A DNA stretch of 11,256 bases, from positions 1-11,256 of the forward strand of contig CBDUMN010000106.1 in assembly GCA_965368335.1 (NCBI GenBank), read 5' to 3'. The notes below the pieces were generated by a model. That model saw nothing but the letters and a program-made list of their open reading frames with translations. It was not told the origin of the DNA and did no database searches. Of this stretch, positions 6,690 through 11,256 are shown one piece after another (positions within the stretch are counted from its first letter, which is position 1; the number at the start of each line of letters is the position of its first letter). Both the position numbers and the translations under genes were made by a program. Source of the DNA: CBDUMN01 sp965368335 (GTDB taxonomy: Bacteria; Pseudomonadota; Alphaproteobacteria; Rhodospirillales; JAPHRK01).

Positions 6690-7600
6690 TTAAGCACCGT
6701 TCCTTTCGGCAAATCATAGCCGCGCAAAAAGGCTTCAGCCTCCATAGGAGCCTTGCCCGCCCGCTGAACCTTCAACAGCCGCAACGCCTTTTCGCCACAA
6801 GCAACGGTCAAGGCGTCATCCAGCAGGGTGCCGGGCGCGCCCGCCCCTTCAACCACCTTGGCGGCCAAAACCTTGATGCGGTCCTTGCCATGGTCGGCAT
6901 AGGCTCCCGGCCAGGGGGTAAAGGCCCGCACCGCCCGCTCAAGCTCAATAGCCGGTTTAGTAAAATCAAGTTGGCCTTCGCCCTTTTCCAGCTTGGCGGC
7001 ATAGGTCACGCCTTCATCCGGCTGTGGCACGGGTGTGAGGCTACCGCTTTCAAGCTTGGAGAGGGCTTCGACGATCAACTCCGCGCCCATTTCCATTAAG
7101 CCGTCATGCAGGGAACTGGCCGTGGTTTCATCCGTGATGGGCAGACGACCGGTCAGCAGCATATCGCCGGTATCGAGGCCTTCGTCCATCTGCATGATGG
7201 TCACCCCGGTTTCCTCATCGCCCGCCAAGATCGCCCGCTGAATAGGGGCCGCCCCCCGCCAACGGGGCAAAAGCGAGGCATGAATGTTGAGGCAGCCTTT
7301 GCGGGGCGCATCGAGAATGGCCTTGGGCAAAATCAGCCCATAGGCGGCAACCACCGCTAAATCGGCCTTCAGCGCATCGAATGCGGCCTGTTCGGCTTCA
7401 CCTTTAAGGCTCTTAGGTGTGCGCACCTCAATGCCTTTGTCCTGGGCGAAGGCATGGACCGGGGTAAGTCTTTCTTTGTGACCGCGACCCGCCGGACGAG
7501 GCGGTTGGGAATAGACGCAGGCCACCTCATGACCGGCATCCAAAAGAGCGGCAAGCGGGGCGACGGCGAAGTCGGGCGTTCCCATATAAATAATGCGCAC
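6671..7600 (-). CDS. fmt: Methionyl-tRNA formyltransferase
   Basis: The enzyme formylates Met-tRNA(fMet) with 10-formyl-tetrahydrofolate for translation initiation. I place the start at GTG 7598-7600, giving 309 residues that begin VRIIYMGTPDFAV (first V read as Met), which matches the normal family N-terminus. A longer frame from ATG 7688-7690 would add 30 residues unlike any Fmt and overlap a possible promoter. The formyl-transfer site is intact: N105 and H107 in LNIHASLLPRWRGAAPIQ, and D143 in GLDTGDM. The C-terminal OB-fold domain (about 205-309) ends LRGYDLPKGTVLKCRV. Only a weak purine tract (GAAAGAG) precedes the GTG. It heads an operon with truA. The deformylase gene def, often its neighbour, is not in this window. 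Confidence 0.95.
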   Translation of the reverse strand: MRIIYMGTPDFAVAPLAALLDAGHEVACVYSQPPRPAGRGHKERLTPVHAFAQDKGIEVRTPKSLKGEAEQAAFDALKADLAVVAAYGLILPKAILDAPRKGCLNIHASLLPRWRGAAPIQRAILAGDEETGVTIMQMDEGLDTGDMLLTGRLPITDETTASSLHDGLMEMGAELIVEALSKLESGSLTPVPQPDEGVTYAAKLEKGEGQLDFTKPAIELERAVRAFTPWPGAYADHGKDRIKVLAAKVVEGAGAPGTLLDDALTVACGEKALRLLKVQRAGKAPMEAEAFLRGYDLPKGTVLKCRVIS

Positions 7601-7636
7601 GGGCAAAAACTCTTTCGTTGAAGGCGATTCGCCGCC

Positions 7637-7665
7637 AAACTGTTCCCATTCTTTGCAAACGTCAA
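7637..7665 (-). promoter_or_regulatory. Possible promoter for fmt-truA
   Basis: On the minus strand TTGACG (7660-7665, 5 of 6 to TTGACA) is followed after 17 bases by CAGTTT (7637-7642), a poor -10. It would give a leader of about 30 bases to the GTG start at 7600 and lies inside the alternative longer fmt frame, which favours the shorter protein. Confidence 0.3.
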
Positions 7666-7734
7666 GACAGGCTGGCGGAAAATCAACCATAACCTGTCAT
7701 CTGATGTTTCGATATTCCTGTGTGGGGGGAAAGC

Positions 7735-9114
7735 ATGTCGCCGCTTGGGCTGTTATCCCGGTTTATCGGCAATACCCCGGTTAAAGTACTGGGACCCGGT
7801 TTTTCGGCCATTCTGCTGGCCGTAACTCTGGCCGTCGCCGCCATCGCTTTGATCGCCGGCCAACAACTGGACGAGCTCGCTACCACCACCCAAACGCCTG
7901 ACGCCAAGGCCGCCTTGGCGACCCTTTCCTTTATTCTAACCTGGGTCTTGAGCGCCATCGCCATTCTGTTGGCCTGTATGTCGCTCGGCAACGTCTGGTG
8001 GACTCTGGCCCATCAGGTCGGGCCGATCAACCGTCTGACCGAAACCATGGCCCTGCTTGCCGACGGCGCGCTGGAAACGCCGGTCCCTCACAAAGACCAG
8101 AAAAACGAGATTGGCCGGATGGCCAACGCGGTTCGGGTGTTCAAGGACAACGCCATCAAGATGCGCGCCATGGAAGACGAACAGGCCAAGGCCAAGGAAG
8201 AAGCCGAAACCGAACGGCGCAAGATGATGATGGAGATGGCCGACGAGTTGGAGGCCAGCATCGAGAAAATGACCCAGGATCTGGCCAGCGAAGCCGCTGA
8301 TATGCGCCAAGCCGCCCAGATGATGGTCGCCGCCGCCGACCAGGGAAGCCAGCAGGCCAGTGGCATCGGCCAAAGTGCCGCGCGGGCAGCCGGAAATGTC
8401 GCCGCGGTTTCCGAAGCCGCCGAGAGCCTCTCGACCTCTATTTCAGGCATTCGCAACAAAGTGGGGGAATCCTCGGAAATCGCTGCGAGCGCCGTGGTTG
8501 AAGCGGAAGAAACCAACAGCCGAATCGAAGGTTTGGCGGAAGCCTCCCAACGAATCGGCGAGGTAATCGAGTTGATCGCCGGGATCGCCGAGCAGACCAA
8601 CCTGCTGGCGCTGAACGCCACCATCGAAGCCGCACGGGCGGGCGAAGCCGGGAAGGGCTTCTCGGTGGTCGCTTCGGAGGTCAAAAACCTGGCCGACCAG
8701 ACGGGCAAGGCGACCGGCGAGATTTCCGAACAGATCGGAGATATTCAGAACGCAACCAAAGAAGCCGTTCAGGCCATCGGGGCAATTCGCGAAACCATCA
8801 ACAAAATCGACGCCATCGGCCGCACGGTGAGCGGTGAGGTGGACCAGCAAGCCCAGGCAACCGGCGAAATCGCCCATAACGTAGAGCAGGCCGCCAGCGG
8901 CACCCAAGAAGTCTCCGACTCCGTTAGCGATGTCGCCAGCTCGACGGAAGAAACCGGAAAACTCGCCAAGCATGTGCTGTCCACGGCCAACACCCTGACC
9001 GAAGATGTCGAAGGGCTCCGCTCAACCGTCGGCGACTTCCTGGTCCATATCCGCGGCGGTCAAAAGAAAACCACAGCGACGAAAGAAGAGGATGACGGCG
9101 TCGATCTCTTCTAA
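7735..9114 (+). CDS. Methyl-accepting chemotaxis protein with minimal periplasmic loop
   Basis: A 459-residue chemoreceptor. From ATG 7735 (GGGGGGA at 7724-7730 just upstream; a GTG at 7720 would add 5 residues), hydrophobic helices lie at about 19-42 and 62-87, with only about 20 residues between them, so there is no periplasmic ligand domain. A HAMP linker follows (about 88-142, with the DEIGRMANAV-like NEIGRMANAVRVFKDN), then a charged coiled coil and the MCP signalling domain (about 185-440). The hairpin tip that contacts CheA/CheW is at about 281-310: AGIAEQTNLLALNATIEAAR then AGEAGKGFSVVASEVK. The C-terminus ends in an acidic tail (EEDDGVDLF) without the NWETF-type CheR/CheB tether. Input is probably from the membrane, HAMP, redox/proton state or a partner. 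It stands alone here, divergent from fmt, with no che gene nearby. Confidence 0.95.
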   Translation: MSPLGLLSRFIGNTPVKVLGPGFSAILLAVTLAVAAIALIAGQQLDELATTTQTPDAKAALATLSFILTWVLSAIAILLACMSLGNVWWTLAHQVGPINRLTETMALLADGALETPVPHKDQKNEIGRMANAVRVFKDNAIKMRAMEDEQAKAKEEAETERRKMMMEMADELEASIEKMTQDLASEAADMRQAAQMMVAAADQGSQQASGIGQSAARAAGNVAAVSEAAESLSTSISGIRNKVGESSEIAASAVVEAEETNSRIEGLAEASQRIGEVIELIAGIAEQTNLLALNATIEAARAGEAGKGFSVVASEVKNLADQTGKATGEISEQIGDIQNATKEAVQAIGAIRETINKIDAIGRTVSGEVDQQAQATGEIAHNVEQAASGTQEVSDSVSDVASSTEETGKLAKHVLSTANTLTEDVEGLRSTVGDFLVHIRGGQKKTTATKEEDDGVDLF

Positions 9115-9117
9115 ATC

Positions 9118-9166
9118 GTAACATTCGGTTACAAAAAACCGCCTCTCGACACATCAACCGGTTACA
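9118..9166. repeat. CGGTTACA direct repeat with adjacent GTAAC inverted copy
   Basis: CGGTTACA occurs at 9126-9133 and 9159-9166, 33 bases apart (about three helical turns). GTAAC at 9118-9122 is an inverted partner of the first copy's GTTAC (9128-9132). This lies between the MCP stop (9114) and the DUF4405-like gene (9224), so it could be an operator for the latter. No T-run follows, so it does not look like a terminator. Confidence 0.35.
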
Positions 9167-9223
9167 CAGGCCCTCCAATATCCCCACATTCCATATCGTT
9201 CAGCTAAAAGGGGATTTAGGGAC

Positions 9224-9742
9224 ATGGGCGCAAGAGTCGCAGGATCATCCGGTTCCTCCATTCAGAAGTACGCAACACCGCTGGCCACCGCACTCTTCGC
9301 CGTCGTCGGCGTCTCAGGCGTTTTGGTCTTCTTTCACTTAGGCGGCGGGTCGCTTAAAGGCCTGCATGAATGGCTGGGGTTGGCCTTCGTCGCTGCGGCG
9401 CTTCTCCATGTGGCGCGCAACTGGAACGGCTTCGTTAAGATCGTCAAAACCCGACGGACACAAGTCCTGATCGGCCTGACCGGCATCGCCACGGCGGCCT
9501 TTCTCATGATTTCCGGACAAGGTGGGGGTAACCCGATGAAAGCCTTCGTATTCGCCGCCGCCGAAGCACCGTTGCCTCAGGTCGCACAAGTTCTGAACGT
9601 CCCAACCGACCGGCTGCTGGCCGATCTGAAAGCGCAAGGCTTCACCGTCACCGACCCAACCCAGTCCCTGGCCCAAATAGCAAAGGCCTCAAAGCGCGAT
9701 GTCCCCGAGGCCTTTGGCGTCTTGATGTCGGCGAAGAATTAA
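9224..9742 (+). CDS. DUF4405 / cytochrome b561-like membrane protein with C-terminal helical repeats
   Basis: A 172-residue membrane protein. Helices are at about 18-38, 47-66 and 81-97. H38, H48 and H62 sit in FFHLGGG, the HEWLGLAF block and LLHVARNW; this pattern is typical of the DUF4405 (cytochrome b561-like) family, whose histidines bind heme b. Positive charges at the N-terminus and in the 65-79 loop (NWNGFVKIVKTRR) put both in the cytoplasm, leaving residues 98-172 in the periplasm. That tail holds two similar helical motifs, about 117-139 (LPQVAQVLNVPTDRLLADL...) and about 148-170 (SLAQIAKASKRDVPEAFGVL). AAAGGGGA at 9207-9214 precedes the ATG by 9 bases. Role inferred: membrane electron transfer or redox sensing; partners unknown. 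Its TAA overlaps the trpS stop in TTAA. Confidence 0.8.
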   Translation: MGARVAGSSGSSIQKYATPLATALFAVVGVSGVLVFFHLGGGSLKGLHEWLGLAFVAAALLHVARNWNGFVKIVKTRRTQVLIGLTGIATAAFLMISGQGGGNPMKAFVFAAAEAPLPQVAQVLNVPTDRLLADLKAQGFTVTDPTQSLAQIAKASKRDVPEAFGVLMSAKN

Positions 9743-10737
9743 GCGACTAAGAAACCGACGATTTCCTTGATTTCCTTCAAGATCGGCTGGGCGATCACGT
9801 TGGCCCGCTCGGCCCCTTCATGGATGATCCGGTCGAGCGCCGCGTGGTCGTCCATCAGGCGGTTCATCTCATCGCCGATGGGGCCCAGCTTGGCGACCGC
9901 CAGATCGGCCAGGTCCTGCTTGAAGCTGGAGAACTGACCGCCCGCATACTGGGCCACCACATCGGCCGTCGTCTTGCCGTCGAGCGCCGCATAGATGCCG
10001 ATCAGGTTGGCCGCTTCCGGGCGTTCCTTCAACTCTTCGACGGTTTCGGGCAGGGGCAGCGGGTCGGTCTTGGCCTTTCTAATCCGCTTGGCGATGGTGT
10101 CGGCGTCATCGGTCATGACGATCCGCGAAGCTTCCGACGGGTCCGACTTGCTCATTTTCTTGGTGCCGTCTTTGAGCGACATAACCCGGGTCGCCTCGCC
10201 GAAGATCAACGGCTCGACCACCGGGAAGTAATCGACGCCGAAATCGTTGTTGAACTTCTGGGCGATATCGCGGGTCAGCTCCAGGTGCTGTTTCTGGTCT
10301 TCGCCAACTGGAACGTGCGTCGCCTTATAGAGCAGGATATCGGCGGCCATCAGGTTCGGGTAGGCATAGAGGCCGACCGAGGCCCGCTCGCGGTTTTTGC
10401 CCGCTTTTTCCTTAAACTGGGTCATCCGGTTGAGCCAACCGAGACGCGCCACACAGTTGAAAATCCAGGCCAGTTCGGCATGGCCGGAAACGGCCGACTG
10501 GTTGAAGATGATGTTCTTCTTGGGATCGACGCCCGAGGCGATCATCGCCGCCGCCACTTCGCGGGTGTTGGCGACCAGTTCCTTGGGGTCCTGCCAAACG
10601 GTAATCGCGTGCATATCGACCACGCAGAAGATGCATTCAAAATCATCCTGCAGCGAAACCCAGTTGCGGATTGCGCCGAGGTAGTTGCCGAGATGGAGAT
10701 TGCCGGTAGGCTGGACGCCGGAGAAAATGCGGCTCAT
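9739..10737 (-). CDS. trpS: Tryptophanyl-tRNA synthetase
   Basis: A 332-residue class I aminoacyl-tRNA synthetase of normal bacterial length that charges tRNA(Trp) with tryptophan using ATP. The N-terminus SGVQPTGNLHLGNYLGAI carries the HIGH-type motif (H15-L-G-N18), and K194-M-S-K-S198 (GTKKMSKSDP) is the KMSKS loop. D134 in the MAADILLY block and the VGEDQKQHLELTRDIA segment (about 144-159) are also typical. The ATG at 10735-10737 follows AAGGGG by about 9 bases. It lies 96 bases downstream of murJ on the same strand, a pairing common in alphaproteobacteria. Its 3' end overlaps the stop of the convergent DUF4405-like gene. Confidence 0.98.
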   Translation of the reverse strand: MSRIFSGVQPTGNLHLGNYLGAIRNWVSLQDDFECIFCVVDMHAITVWQDPKELVANTREVAAAMIASGVDPKKNIIFNQSAVSGHAELAWIFNCVARLGWLNRMTQFKEKAGKNRERASVGLYAYPNLMAADILLYKATHVPVGEDQKQHLELTRDIAQKFNNDFGVDYFPVVEPLIFGEATRVMSLKDGTKKMSKSDPSEASRIVMTDDADTIAKRIRKAKTDPLPLPETVEELKERPEAANLIGIYAALDGKTTADVVAQYAGGQFSSFKQDLADLAVAKLGPIGDEMNRLMDDHAALDRIIHEGAERANVIAQPILKEIKEIVGFLVA

Positions 10738-10742
10738 GAGTT

Positions 10743-10818
10743 TGGACCCCTTGGGTATGATGTTGCGCCAGTGCGTTGGACCGCAAAGGCAAAATAAAAT
10801 CGCGCGGAGTTATGGACC
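10743..10818 (-). repeat. Three GGTCCA direct repeats in the murJ-trpS spacer
   Basis: Read in the trpS direction, GGTCCA occurs at 10813-10818, 10777-10782 and 10743-10748 (start-to-start 36 and 34 bases), with contexts AGGGTCCATAA, GCGGTCCAACG and GGGGTCCAAAC. The last copy overlaps the trpS ribosome binding region. A possible weak promoter (TTGCGG, 18 bases, CATCAT) surrounds the middle copy. Regular spacing suggests an operator or a leader element, but this may be chance. Confidence 0.35.
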
Positions 10819-10833
10819 CTGGCGGGAATCCGG

Positions 10834-11256
10834 TCAAGACGCCTTTTTACGCAGCATGCCTTTTATATCGGACAGACGCGCCGCCCCGGTCACATGGGCC
10901 AGCGCGAAATAGGAAACGAGGCCCGAGGCGACCAGCAGGACCAGCGCGGCGACACGCCAGATTTCATCCCCCTCGATCCAGGGAGCGAGAGCGATTTTCA
11001 ATCCCCAAAGTATCCCGCCCATCAGGGCTGCCGAAAGCAGAATGCGGGGAATGCGGCTCTGGAGCCGCTCATCCTTCTGGATTTGTCCCCTTTGGCGCAA
11101 AACGATCGCCAGCAGCAGCGTATTGGTCCAGGCCGAAATGACCGTCGCCATGGCGAGGCCGACATGCAGGAAGGGCCCCATGAGCAAGAGGTTGAAGACG
11201 ATGTTGACGATCATGCAGACGGCGGCAATGATCATCGGCGTCTTGGTGTCGCCCCG
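10834..11256 (-). CDS. murJ: Lipid II flippase MurJ, C-terminal part (runs off right edge)
   Basis: The last 140 residues of a multi-pass inner-membrane protein of the MOP superfamily, which moves the peptidoglycan precursor lipid II across the membrane. The visible part opens with RGDTKTP, the MurJ counterpart of the DTRTP-type motif, then a hydrophobic helix (IAAVCMIVNIVFNLLLM) and three more (around GLAMATVISAWTNTLLLA, then ILLSAALMGGILWGLKIAL, then VAALVLLVASGLVSYFAL). It ends with the typical tail TGAARLSDIKGMLRKK and a TGA at 10834-10836. The N-terminal ten or so helices are outside the window. The gene is followed by trpS. I see no terminator between them, so read-through is plausible. 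Confidence 0.93.
   Translation of the reverse strand, partial: RGDTKTPMIIAAVCMIVNIVFNLLLMGPFLHVGLAMATVISAWTNTLLLAIVLRQRGQIQKDERLQSRIPRILLSAALMGGILWGLKIALAPWIEGDEIWRVAALVLLVASGLVSYFALAHVTGAARLSDIKGMLRKKAS

Noticed and set aside
7720..7734. GTG start for the chemoreceptor
   Set aside because: The ATG at 7735 has a purine-rich ribosome binding site (7724-7730) that would lie inside the coding region if the GTG were used.
9118..9138. GTAAC-ATTCG-GTTAC hairpin as an MCP terminator
   Set aside because: The stem is AT-rich and only 5 bp, and it is followed by A residues rather than a T-run; no terminator on the other strand either.
10777..10784. TGGACCGC, similar to the T-box core of tRNA-sensing leaders
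   Set aside because: It lies on the strand opposite to trpS transcription, lacks the extra base of the TGGNACCGCG core, and the 96-base spacer is too short for a T-box leader.
9820..10797. A 325-codon open frame on the plus strand across trpS
   Set aside because: It is antisense to trpS, which has complete HIGH and KMSKS motifs; the antisense protein shows no family features.
1..11256. Defence system, prophage, insertion sequence, CRISPR array or secondary-metabolite cluster
   Set aside because: Nearly all sequence is explained by recognisable core or signalling genes. I saw no transposase, integrase, toxin-antitoxin pair, regular repeat-spacer array or tRNA.

Overview
The window is a gene-dense stretch of roughly 60% GC that reads as the chromosome of an alphaproteobacterium, most likely Rhodospirillales-like. 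That placement is an inference from protein style and gene order: murJ next to trpS, fmt followed by truA, a pyrimidine 5'-nucleotidase-type HAD protein ahead of dapD-dapE, and an MCP with a short alphaproteobacterial-type tail. I see no rRNA, tRNA, insertion sequence, phage gene or CRISPR array. Most genes are conserved housekeeping genes. The less ordinary content is in the signalling proteins, three uncharacterised membrane proteins and several short repeats in intergenic regions.

Left part (1-2049, minus strand): a PAS/degenerate-GGDEF/EAL protein with a complete set of EAL catalytic residues, followed after 9 bases by a gene cut by the left edge that looks like a PAS-containing signalling protein. 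Together they are probably a cyclic-di-GMP signalling pair. An AT-rich divergent spacer (2050-2278) separates them from the plus-strand genes.

Lysine/diaminopimelate block (2279-5661, plus strand): a HAD-family pyrimidine 5'-nucleotidase, a compact terminator/promoter region, then dapD and dapE (two steps of the succinylase branch to meso-diaminopimelate and lysine). A five-helix membrane protein overlaps the dapE stop by ATGA.

tRNA block (5658-7600, minus strand): fmt (from an internal GTG), truA overlapping it by 19 bases, and a 92-residue hydrophobic protein whose ribosome binding site overlaps the truA stop. This operon converges on the dapE operon and the last two stop codons overlap in CTAG.

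Right part: a chemoreceptor with almost no periplasmic domain (7735-9114, plus), a small DUF4405/cytochrome b561-like membrane protein (9224-9742, plus), then trpS (minus), convergent with it and sharing TTAA for both stop codons. Upstream of trpS is the 3' end of murJ, cut by the right edge.

I found no convincing new multi-gene system. The items most worth a second look are the DUF4405-like protein with its duplicated C-terminal helical motif, the membrane protein translationally coupled to dapE, the TGGACC triplicate ahead of trpS, and the two convergent operon ends with no room for terminators.
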